The notes under the pieces are model-generated. The model made no database searches. It was not told the origin of the DNA and worked only from the letters and a program-made list of their open reading frames with translations. This document shows, one piece after another, positions 26,283-34,321 of a stretch of 39,020 nt of DNA (position 1 is the stretch's first letter; every line of letters begins with the position of its first letter). Source of the DNA: Owenweeksia sp. (GTDB taxonomy: Bacteria; Bacteroidota; Bacteroidia; Flavobacteriales; Schleiferiaceae); the NCBI GenBank assembly GCA_028277105.1, contig JANQHO010000097.1:1-39020 (forward strand), given 5' to 3'. The position numbers were made by a program, and so were the translations under genes.

Positions 26283-27614
26283 ATGACCAATAAACCTCGC
26301 ATATTGCTGGTAGCCCCCACCGCTCTGGATTACCATAATAGACCTATAAAAACGCGAAAATTGTACTTGCCCGGCCTTACAATGCCCATGCTGGCAGCAG
26401 TTACGCCTCCTGAAGTAGAACTGGTATGCTGCTCGGAAACCATACAGGATATTCCTTATGAGGAGCATTGGGATCTGGTGGGCATCACTGGCATGGGCTC
26501 TGGTTTGGTACGGGCCTGGGAAATTGCCGATGTTTTTCGTGCTAAAGGGATACCCGTAGCCATTGGGGGCATAGCTGCCAGCCTGTGTGATCACGAAATG
26601 ACCTATGCCCATGCCGATGTGCTAATAACCGGAGAAGCCGAACAGGTATGGCCAGAAATGATCCGTGATTTCCTGGCTGGAAAGCTCAAAAAGCGCTACG
26701 TTATGCAGCACCGCCCAGACATCAAAACCCTGCCTTTGCCGAGCTATCAGAGTATGCACCCTAATGAACTGGGTCTTTGGCGCCCGGTACAGGCTACCCG
26801 GGGCTGCCCTTTTCCCTGTGAATTCTGTTCCATTCAAAGCTATTTTGAACGAAGTTACCGCAAGCGCCCGGTAGATCAGGTAATACGTGATGTTAGAGCT
26901 GCCAAAAAGACCGGTAGCCGGTATATTGCCTTTATTGACGATAATATTGGGGTAGACTGGAAATACTTTGAAGAACTGATGACAGCTCTCATTCCCGAGG
27001 ATATTATCTGGATCAGTCAGTGCAGTATCCATATTGCCGAAAAACCCCGGATGCTGGGACTGGCCTATAAAAGCGGTTGCCGCCTTCTTTCCTTTGGTAT
27101 TGAGTCGGTAAACCAAACCAGCGTGGATACGGTGGGTAAGACATTTAACCACACCTCACAGTACGATGAACTGCTCCGCAACGTGCGGGAACAGAGCATT
27201 GCCGTTTCCTCGGAAATGATCCTGGGGCTGGATGACGATCAGGAAGATGTGTTTGATGCTACCTATGAATTCCTGATGCGGAACAAAATACCGGTGCCAC
27301 GACTATACATACTTACCCCGGTGCCTGGCACCAAGATGTACGAAGACTTTGATAATGCAGGCCGCATTTTCAATTACAACTATGGTGACTACAACGGTGG
27401 AAAAGCTGTTTTCACCCCGGGCAGAATGTCTGCAGAAACCTTGCAGGAAGGCTACTGGGACCTCTACAGCCGTCTGTTCACCATTCCTGCCATATACAAG
27501 CGCGTCAAGGGTATTCCGGCCAGCACTGAATTTAAAATGAAAACTTTCCTGTTGGGCGTAAACATGCATTACCGCAAACATATTTCGCAGCGCATAACTC
27601 CCGGCATTGTTTAA
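26283..27614 (+). CDS. B12-binding-type radical SAM enzyme (first of two)
   Basis: A 443-residue radical SAM enzyme of the class with an N-terminal cobalamin-binding-like domain (BchE/HpnP-related). The Rossmann-like domain covers about 1-150 (RILLVAPTALDYHNRP, LVGITGMGSGLVRAWEIADV, VAIGGIAASLCDHEM, DVLITGEAEQVWP) and lacks the DxHxxG His ligand, as in BchE-type proteins. The 4Fe-4S cluster motif is CPFPCEFC (Cys175, Cys179, Cys182). After it come GSRYIAFIDDNIGVD, LLSFGIESVNQ and the MILGLDDD strand of the partial TIM barrel. A C-terminal region (about 345-443) rich in Tyr and Phe follows. It probably acts on an unreactive carbon (methylation, C-C coupling or ring formation). First gene of a four-gene block; the next starts 18 bases on. 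Confidence 0.88.
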   Translation: MTNKPRILLVAPTALDYHNRPIKTRKLYLPGLTMPMLAAVTPPEVELVCCSETIQDIPYEEHWDLVGITGMGSGLVRAWEIADVFRAKGIPVAIGGIAASLCDHEMTYAHADVLITGEAEQVWPEMIRDFLAGKLKKRYVMQHRPDIKTLPLPSYQSMHPNELGLWRPVQATRGCPFPCEFCSIQSYFERSYRKRPVDQVIRDVRAAKKTGSRYIAFIDDNIGVDWKYFEELMTALIPEDIIWISQCSIHIAEKPRMLGLAYKSGCRLLSFGIESVNQTSVDTVGKTFNHTSQYDELLRNVREQSIAVSSEMILGLDDDQEDVFDATYEFLMRNKIPVPRLYILTPVPGTKMYEDFDNAGRIFNYNYGDYNGGKAVFTPGRMSAETLQEGYWDLYSRLFTIPAIYKRVKGIPASTEFKMKTFLLGVNMHYRKHISQRITPGIV

Positions 27615-27632
27615 CCTACTGATCTCAGGACT

Positions 27633-29129
27633 ATGAAAATACTACTCGTTCGTCCACCCGTTCCACGGCACACCATAGGGCTTAAAAATATAATGGTCTG
27701 TGAGCCGCTGGAGTTGGAATACGCTGCCGCTGCCCTCGAAGGACATGAAGTACAGATCATGGATATGATTCTGGAGAAAGGTTTTAAAAAACGGCTGCAA
27801 AACTTCAAACCTGATCTGGTGGGAAGCTCGGCCTACATTAGTGGTGTCAACGAGGTTTTTAAGCTGTTTCGCGAAGTGAAACGCTGGAACCCTTTGTGCT
27901 TTACCGTGGTTGGAGGAGTTCAGGCTTCTCAGGTTCCCGAGGATTTTATTGACCCTTCCGTTGATGTTATCGTAAAAGGGGATGGTACCACTTTACTGCC
28001 AAAAGTGGTACAGGCGCTGGAAGACGGTAATTCACTGATGGATATTCCCAACCTGGCTTTCCCGGAGGGTGAGGGGCAGATAGTGCAAACCGGCAAACGG
28101 GCCTATATGCCCAAGGCCGATGAATTACCGCTGCCCAGACGCGATTTGGTGCAGCATTTGAAACACCGCTATTATTATCTCACCCATCGCCCGGTAGCTA
28201 CTATGAAAACCACCTGGGGGTGCTGGTATAAGTGCAATTTTTGCTATACCTGGCGCATTACTGACGGCACACCATATGCCCGTAGCCCGGAGAGTATTAT
28301 AGAAGAGCTATTGACCATAGAGGCCAAAGAAGTGTATATTGTAGACGATATCTTCCTGATTAAGCCCAGCCGCCTACGCAAGCTGGCGGATCTCATCCGT
28401 CAGCACAATATTAAAAAGAGATACCTTATCTACGCCCGGGCGGACTTCATTGCCCAGAATGAGGAAATAGTGAAAGAGTGGGCCGAATTGGGCCTCACCG
28501 CAGTTTTTATAGGGCTGGAAGCAGCAACGGATAATGAACTAAATAATATGGATAAGGAAAGCTCGGTATATGAGAATATAGCCGCCATCGAGATGCTGCA
28601 GAAGCATGGCATAGATATATACGGCTCTCTCATTCCCCACCCGGATTACAGTATTAAAGACTGGAAAAACCTCCGCAAGTTCATCAATGATACCGGGTTG
28701 TATTACGTGAACATCTCACCCCTCATGGCTATGCCAGGAACCCTGATCTGGAAGGAGTTTAAAGATCGTATGAACGTACCGCGGGAAGCCCACGGCCTGT
28801 GGGACCTTTCGCATAGCCTGATCCAGCCCAGGCTATCGCTTCGCAGGTATTACTGGGAGTTGCTGAAGACCTACGCCAGCGTTATTTACAATTTACCTCG
28901 TGCCAAAAAGGTCACAAAGCGCACCCTCCCCTCCCTATGGAGTGTAAATTACTGGCGGGTATTATGGGGAAGCACTAAAATAGGCTGGCAGTTCCTCAAT
29001 GCTCATCGCCACCACTCCCCGCGGGAACTGAAAAAAGCCATGAGTCGCGGCCCGGAAGTGCCTGAGCTGGGCTACGCTACGGAACGTCTGCATTTTTTGC
29101 TTACTGAAAAAGAAAAAGGTGCTGCTTAA
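27633..29129 (+). CDS. B12-binding-type radical SAM enzyme (second of two)
   Basis: A 498-residue protein of the same superfamily but clearly a different subgroup from its neighbour. The cobalamin-like domain (about 1-170) contains KILLVRPPVPRHTIG, the family-typical MDMILEKG, DLVGSSAYISGVNEVFKLF, VVGGVQASQVPEDF and DVIVKGDGTTLLP. The cluster motif is CWYKCNFC (Cys197, Cys201, Cys204). The barrel continues with EVYIVDDIFLI, FIGLEAATDNELNNMDKESS and GSLIPHPDYS. The C-terminal about 130 residues (from about 370) are basic and Trp-rich, with WELLKTYASVIYNLPRAKK, suggesting a membrane-near or lipid substrate. The downstream acyltransferase gene starts inside its 3' end (11-base overlap). Cobalamin use is inferred, not shown. 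Confidence 0.88.
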   Translation: MKILLVRPPVPRHTIGLKNIMVCEPLELEYAAAALEGHEVQIMDMILEKGFKKRLQNFKPDLVGSSAYISGVNEVFKLFREVKRWNPLCFTVVGGVQASQVPEDFIDPSVDVIVKGDGTTLLPKVVQALEDGNSLMDIPNLAFPEGEGQIVQTGKRAYMPKADELPLPRRDLVQHLKHRYYYLTHRPVATMKTTWGCWYKCNFCYTWRITDGTPYARSPESIIEELLTIEAKEVYIVDDIFLIKPSRLRKLADLIRQHNIKKRYLIYARADFIAQNEEIVKEWAELGLTAVFIGLEAATDNELNNMDKESSVYENIAAIEMLQKHGIDIYGSLIPHPDYSIKDWKNLRKFINDTGLYYVNISPLMAMPGTLIWKEFKDRMNVPREAHGLWDLSHSLIQPRLSLRRYYWELLKTYASVIYNLPRAKKVTKRTLPSLWSVNYWRVLWGSTKIGWQFLNAHRHHSPRELKKAMSRGPEVPELGYATERLHFLLTEKEKGAA

Positions 29130-30258
29130 GGCTTTTGGTCATATCAATCAGGTGCCTGCTGCAGAGTGGGACCGCCACCACGATGGATCGTTCTATTTCC
29201 GCCATGCCTTTCTGAAGATTTTGCAGGATACAGAAGTAGAGCAGGCACAATACCGTTTTCTGCTTTTTTCAAATAAAGGGAAACCAGCCGGACTGGCCAT
29301 ATTGAGTAGTTTTTCCATTCATCTCGATCTGCTGTCTGGTGAACCCTGGCCGCTGCGGATGATCAAGAAAGTTCGTCCCGCCCTCTTTCAGTTGCCCGTG
29401 GTATTTGTAGGAACACCAGGCTCCTTTGGTCAACCGCCCTATATTGTCTTGGATGGACAATATCATCAAGCAGTGCAGGAATACCTTTTAAGGGAGCAGA
29501 CAAAATGGGCCAAAGAACTGGACGTAAAGTTAAAGATCTGGAAAGAGCTCCCCGAGGCCTACCCAAACCGTTTATTAGGAGATTCAGGCTTTCTCAGCTT
29601 TCCCAGCCTACCAGATATGCAGCTACAAACTAACTTTTTATCACCTTTGGATTACCTAGCCCGTATGCGGTCAAATTACAGCCGCAAGTTGCACAAAACT
29701 CATATAGAATGGGTAGAGCGGAGAGGTTTTTATTTGTCCCCGTTCCGATCGGAAGACGTAGCCTCCTTCTTTGAAGGTTATCGGGCTGTGATACAACGCA
29801 CCCCGGTAAAACTGGAGATCTATAAACACCGCTTTTTTGAGGCTTTGACTTCTTCTGACCTGAACCCAGAACTGCTTGTAGTAGAACGGAACGATAAGAA
29901 GATAATGGCGCTTCTGATAGAAGAAAAAGAGGTACTCAACCTTATCCTGGTGTCTAAGCCCGAAAAGCGGTATACTGATAATCTTTACTCCAAATTATTA
30001 CACGGGGTTGCTTTCCTGGCCACGGAGCGCGGCAAAAGCCTCTTACGCCTGGGTCAGACCTCGGATTACAGCAAGGCTGCACTGGGCAGCACCCCCCAAC
30101 CGCTCCGTATCTATATCCGGCACGATCGCCCGTATGTACAAAGCCTGCTGGGTAAATTCGGGCATTTACTTTTTCCCGACACACCAGATATAAGATTAAA
30201 CGTATTCAAAAAGGAGGTAAACAATACTCTCGTCAAGCCTAAAAGATTAGCTTCATGA
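29119..30258 (+). CDS. FemAB/CelD-like GNAT-fold acyltransferase
   Basis: A 379-residue protein of the GNAT-like class that includes FemAB and the CelD/BcsL-type acetyltransferases. Supporting segments are WDRHHDGSFYFRHAFLKIL at the N-terminus, the basic MRSNYSRKLHKTHIEW patch, a central LLVVERNDKKIMALLIEEKE strand pair, and the C-terminal LLRLGQTSDYSKAALGSTPQ, which in relatives lines the acyl or aminoacyl binding cleft. There is no signal peptide. The start is GTG at 29119, inside the radical SAM gene. The stop overlaps the next ATG (ATGA), so both junctions are translationally coupled. It is unrelated in sequence to the acyltransferase at 25072-26196; the cluster thus has two candidate N-acylating enzymes. 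Substrate unknown. Confidence 0.7.
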   Translation: MLLKAFGHINQVPAAEWDRHHDGSFYFRHAFLKILQDTEVEQAQYRFLLFSNKGKPAGLAILSSFSIHLDLLSGEPWPLRMIKKVRPALFQLPVVFVGTPGSFGQPPYIVLDGQYHQAVQEYLLREQTKWAKELDVKLKIWKELPEAYPNRLLGDSGFLSFPSLPDMQLQTNFLSPLDYLARMRSNYSRKLHKTHIEWVERRGFYLSPFRSEDVASFFEGYRAVIQRTPVKLEIYKHRFFEALTSSDLNPELLVVERNDKKIMALLIEEKEVLNLILVSKPEKRYTDNLYSKLLHGVAFLATERGKSLLRLGQTSDYSKAALGSTPQPLRIYIRHDRPYVQSLLGKFGHLLFPDTPDIRLNVFKKEVNNTLVKPKRLAS

Positions 30259-32831
30259 ACAGTGCCCGTGATTCATACGGAACCTTTACCAAGCCTTACA
30301 TTGCCCGGCTGCTGGGCCTTCTCAACCTGGACTACGAAGTGCTGCAAGCGCAGGGAAACCGCATGAATATACAGTTTGCGGATGGACGAAAAAAGCAGGT
30401 AACGGACCTGGTAGGAGGCTTTGGTAGTAGCCTGCTGGGGCATAATCATCCCGCCATACAAAAAGCGGCAAAAGATTTCCTGGGCCGGCAACAAACTTCT
30501 CATGCACAACTAAGCTTGCGCAACAAAGCAGGAGAATTATGCCGCGAACTTTGCAGGCTCGCTCACGGGGAAACCGGTTATGAGTACACGTCTTTCTTGG
30601 CCAATACCGGTAGTGAAGCCGTAGAAATAGCACTCCGCCATGCCCGTTTGCAGTGGGATAAGAACCTGGATGCATTGATCAAAAAAGGGCTTATGACCTT
30701 TCAGCAATGGGGACAAAATAAAACACACTATCAGTATCCTAGGGAAAAAGTGCTTGAATGGAAAAAAATGATGACGAGCCTGAAGCAGCAAGGGCCTTAT
30801 TTCATAGCCCTTCCTCAAGCTTATCACGGTAAAACTGCCGCTACCCACGCGCTGAACACCGGTCAAGGCCGTATAATCCATTGGTCATTTTATAACAACG
30901 CCCAGGTTCCGGAATTGTCTTTTTTGAAGTTCCCCTTCCCAAAGATCACTTCCACAGGCCTGGTCATGACAGACAAACAGTACAGTGCCATAGCTGCGGT
31001 AGTTGCTGAACCTTTGCAGGGGGAAGGTGGAGTAAACCCACTAAGCCCCGAACAAGCCCAGGCTTTGCAGAACCTGGCGGAACAGCATCAATGCCCCCTC
31101 ATCTGGGACGAGATACAGAGCGGCTCCTACCGTACCGGTAGTCTCTTTTACAGCAGTCAACTGGGGGTATCCGGAAACTATTATTGCCTGGGCAAGGCCC
31201 TGGGGGGTGGATTGGCAAAACTTTCTGCAGTGCTCATACGCTCTGATGAATATTTGCCGCAGTTGGAACTCGCCTACACCTCCACCTTTGCAGAAGATGA
31301 CTTTTCCTCGGAGATAGGCCTGGCTTTTCTGGCGGAACGCGAAAGCATTCAAGCCAATATACAGGAAACAGAACCCCTTCTTAACCAAGAGTTTCACCGA
31401 CTCCAACAGCGTTTCCCCTCCATTATCCGCGAGGTGCGTGGCAAAGGCTTCATTTGGGGCCTGGAATTCCAGAGCCTGTACCTCAGTGGTAGCTATACCC
31501 TGCAAGCACTGGGGCGCAACGGGTTTTTCAATTATTTCCTGATGGCCTGGCTGCTCAACGAAAGAGGTATACGATGTTCCGCACCACTCTCTTGCGACTC
31601 AGTACTGCGCTTTCACCCGGATATCCGTTGCAGTACTTCTGATATTTCCCTCTTGTCCAAAGCCCTGCACCGCTTGTGCGATATTCTCGAAAAGCAAGAT
31701 ATGTACGCTCTGCTGCATTTTCTTCTGCCTGTAAAATGGCAGAACCTGAGATCCTTTCCGAGGTATTTTAAACAGGAGAATGTGGTATACGAGCAGCCGG
31801 AGCCTTCCGTTCCACGGGCAGGTTTCATTACGCATTATATTACTTTTAACACCATCCGTGAAGCCGATCCTTCCCTGGCGATTCTGCCGGATGAGGCTTT
31901 ACAATTCTTAATGGAACGCTTTACTCCGTTTTTGCCGCCCATTATTAATGGTTCGCGTATGGTAGATACCGCCAAAGGCCCTGTGCATCTTACTATTAAA
32001 GGGCTCGCCTTTACCAGCAGTATGGCCGCTGAGGCACTGCGCCAACATCAGCCTGATGTCTACCGTTCCAAAATACAGGCGGCCGCTAACTGGCTGGAGG
32101 AAGAGGGCTGTGACGTGATCGGACTGGGGCAGTACACTTCCATTTTATCACAAAATGGTAAAAGCCTCATTACCAGCAGAGCCACACTCACTACCGGTAA
32201 TGGTCTTACTGTTTTTCTAGCTGCGGAAGGCTTGTTATACGCAGTACAGAAAAAAGGCATGATACCTGAAAATGAAAAACTGGCCATTATAGGCGGGCAA
32301 GGCAACATTGGCAGTTGCCTGCGGCAGTTAATAGAAAAGCGCGTGGCAGAAGTGGCAGTGTTTGGCAATCCCAACAGCCACAAAAAGAACAGGCCCAACG
32401 TGTTTTATGACCAATCTGCACTTAAGAATTATAAACTGATACTGGTAACTACCAATAGCCCTGACATTCTACTTACAGCAGAAAATACCCATCCGCAAGC
32501 CGTGATCTGCGACCTTTCCGTACCGTATAATGTTTGCCCGGAACTGATACGTGAACCTGGAACGCGCAGCATCCACTTGGGTGGTACCGCCTCTCTGCCG
32601 GACGAGCAAGGTATTCCAAGTAAAGGCATTCCCTTGCCTAAAGACCGTATTTATGGCTGCCTGACAGAAACCCTACTGCTGGCTCTCAGTCGGCAGTATG
32701 CTTCCGCCTCCTTTGGTAAGCTTCAGGTGGAAGATGTTCTGAAGCTGGGAGAGTTAAGCGGAAACTACGGTTTTAAAGTGAAAAAAGTGGATAAGCCTGC
32801 TGCTGATCAACTAAACTTCTCCCCTTGTTAA
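30255..32831 (+). CDS. Fusion: class III PLP aminotransferase plus acyl-ACP reductase (AAR)-like domain
   Basis: An 858-residue two-domain enzyme. Residues 1-470 are a class III aminotransferase: GGFGSSLLGHNHPAI, GSEAVEIALRHAR (119-131), EPLQGEGGVNPLS, WDEIQSG with Asp285 for the pyridine nitrogen, and Lys314 in CLGKALGGG for the cofactor. About 40 extra residues lie between 131 and HGKT at 191. Residues about 522-858 align by eye with cyanobacterial long-chain acyl-ACP reductase over its full length of about 340: GFITHYITF, LGQYTSIL, TLTTGNGLT, the NADPH loop GGQGNIGS (680-687), RIYGCLTETLLLAL with Cys802 at the place of the AAR nucleophile, and LGELSGNYGF. The expected reaction is acyl thioester to aldehyde, then transamination to a primary amine, as in TamH-type or PigE-type enzymes. 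Domain order and linkage are seen; the substrate is inferred. The ATG overlaps the previous stop. No frameshift is seen. Confidence 0.87.
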   Translation: MNSARDSYGTFTKPYIARLLGLLNLDYEVLQAQGNRMNIQFADGRKKQVTDLVGGFGSSLLGHNHPAIQKAAKDFLGRQQTSHAQLSLRNKAGELCRELCRLAHGETGYEYTSFLANTGSEAVEIALRHARLQWDKNLDALIKKGLMTFQQWGQNKTHYQYPREKVLEWKKMMTSLKQQGPYFIALPQAYHGKTAATHALNTGQGRIIHWSFYNNAQVPELSFLKFPFPKITSTGLVMTDKQYSAIAAVVAEPLQGEGGVNPLSPEQAQALQNLAEQHQCPLIWDEIQSGSYRTGSLFYSSQLGVSGNYYCLGKALGGGLAKLSAVLIRSDEYLPQLELAYTSTFAEDDFSSEIGLAFLAERESIQANIQETEPLLNQEFHRLQQRFPSIIREVRGKGFIWGLEFQSLYLSGSYTLQALGRNGFFNYFLMAWLLNERGIRCSAPLSCDSVLRFHPDIRCSTSDISLLSKALHRLCDILEKQDMYALLHFLLPVKWQNLRSFPRYFKQENVVYEQPEPSVPRAGFITHYITFNTIREADPSLAILPDEALQFLMERFTPFLPPIINGSRMVDTAKGPVHLTIKGLAFTSSMAAEALRQHQPDVYRSKIQAAANWLEEEGCDVIGLGQYTSILSQNGKSLITSRATLTTGNGLTVFLAAEGLLYAVQKKGMIPENEKLAIIGGQGNIGSCLRQLIEKRVAEVAVFGNPNSHKKNRPNVFYDQSALKNYKLILVTTNSPDILLTAENTHPQAVICDLSVPYNVCPELIREPGTRSIHLGGTASLPDEQGIPSKGIPLPKDRIYGCLTETLLLALSRQYASASFGKLQVEDVLKLGELSGNYGFKVKKVDKPAADQLNFSPC

Positions 32832-32863
32832 AACAATAAAGTCCTATAAGTCATCCCAATCCT

Positions 32864-32871
32864 TATTTTTG
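32864..32871 (+). promoter_or_regulatory. Bacteroidota -7 box before the DUF819 gene
   Basis: TATTTTTG matches TAnnTTTG in the 63-base gap after the aminotransferase-reductase gene. It ends 23 bases before the ATG. No -33 TTTG is seen at standard spacing. It suggests that the next two genes have their own promoter. Confidence 0.35.
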
Positions 32872-32894
32872 GAATCTTTTGACGCTAAAAAATT

Positions 32895-34304
32895 ATGGAA
32901 GAAGTAGTATCCGATATTCCCTTAATTACTAATGATGCTGTAGTGTTTGGCATTTTAATGGCCTTGTTAATGCTCATTTTCAAAGCCACGGAAACACCTG
33001 CCTTTAGTAAATTCTTTAAAGTTATTCCAGCGCTTTTACTGTGTTACTTCATGCCTTCCCTCTTTAGCACTTTTGGCATTATTTCACCACAATGGATAGA
33101 TGTTGATGCAGCTATGGCAGCCCTTACCAATGCAGGTTATGACCTAAGTGGCATCTCTTCATTTAAAGATTTTAAAAACTATACTTTAAACAATGAAGTG
33201 GACCACAGCCTCTTGAAACCTTTTATGGGTAAGTCGCAGATTTACTTTGTGGCCTCCCGCTATATGTTACCGGCCAGTTTAGTATTGCTTACTATTAGTA
33301 TTAACCTTAAAGAGGTGTTTAGATTAGGCCCTAAGGCATTAATCATGTTTGTAACGGGAACCATAGGGGTAGTGATAGGTGGCCCTATAGCCATATTGCT
33401 GTTTTCTTTTTTTGCGCCAGAAGTGGTTGGCGGAGCCGAACCTAATGAAGTATGGAGAGGAATGACCACCGTTGCCGGTAGCTGGATTGGCGGTGGAGCC
33501 AATCAGGCCGCTATGTACGAAATCTTTAAAGGCGAAAAAAACCTCATATCAGGCAGTATGTACTCCATGATGATCACTGTAGATATCATTGTGGCCGAAG
33601 TCTGGATGTTTTTCCTTCTACTAGGTGTAGGGAAAGCGGCTAAAATAGATAAGTTCTTCAAGGCCGATGCTTCTGCTGTTAATACCTTAAAAGATCACAT
33701 GCATGGGTTTAGTCAGAAAATTGCCCGTATCCCTAGCTTTAACGATTTAATGGTTATTCTGGGAATCGCTTTGGGCTGTACCGGATTAGCGCATTTGCTG
33801 GCTGGTTTTCTCGGCCCTTGGGTTAAAGAAAATGCGCCTTATCTAGCAGAATCGTTTAGCCTTGGTTCTTCCTTCTTTTGGTTGATCGTATTGGCTACTA
33901 CCTTTGGAATTGGCTTGAGTTTTACCAAAGTCAGAAATTATGAAGGAGCTGGAGCTTCCAAAATAGGAAGTGTGTTTATTTACATTCTGGTAGCTTCTAT
34001 CGGTATGAAAATGAATGTTATGGCCATTTTTGACAATCCGGCTATTTTCCTCGTAGGTTTAACCTGGATGGCTGTTCACGTAGGTCTATTATTCCTGGTG
34101 GCCAAATTGATCAAAGCTCCTTATTTCTTTTTGGCGGTTGGCAGTAAAGCCAATATTGGGGGAGCGGCCAGCGCACCTGTAGTAGCGGCAGCCTTTCACC
34201 CCTCACTGGCACCAGTAGGTGTATTATTGGCTGTGTTGGGTTATGCCTTGGGAACATACGGAGCATTAATCTGTGGTTATTTAATGCAAGCGGTAGCTCC
34301 TTAG
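32895..34304 (+). CDS. DUF819-family integral membrane protein
   Basis: A 469-residue polytopic protein of the DUF819 (YjcL-like) family, whose function is not established; the helix pattern resembles transporters. Roughly ten to twelve hydrophobic segments are visible. Conserved-looking Gly-rich stretches are MTTVAGSWIGGGANQAAMYE near residues 190-210 and AVGSKANIGGAASAPVVAAA near 415-435; in this family the paired GGxAN/GGxAS motifs sit in two inverted halves and may form a binding site. There is a loop of about 60 residues after the first three helices and a charged cytoplasmic loop (about 250-285). It is followed after 17 bases by an M28 peptidase gene, so they are probably co-transcribed. 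A peptide or amino-acid uptake role is a guess from that neighbour only. Confidence 0.85.
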   Translation: MEEVVSDIPLITNDAVVFGILMALLMLIFKATETPAFSKFFKVIPALLLCYFMPSLFSTFGIISPQWIDVDAAMAALTNAGYDLSGISSFKDFKNYTLNNEVDHSLLKPFMGKSQIYFVASRYMLPASLVLLTISINLKEVFRLGPKALIMFVTGTIGVVIGGPIAILLFSFFAPEVVGGAEPNEVWRGMTTVAGSWIGGGANQAAMYEIFKGEKNLISGSMYSMMITVDIIVAEVWMFFLLLGVGKAAKIDKFFKADASAVNTLKDHMHGFSQKIARIPSFNDLMVILGIALGCTGLAHLLAGFLGPWVKENAPYLAESFSLGSSFFWLIVLATTFGIGLSFTKVRNYEGAGASKIGSVFIYILVASIGMKMNVMAIFDNPAIFLVGLTWMAVHVGLLFLVAKLIKAPYFFLAVGSKANIGGAASAPVVAAAFHPSLAPVGVLLAVLGYALGTYGALICGYLMQAVAP

Positions 34305-34321
34305 AACCTTTATCCCTAACT

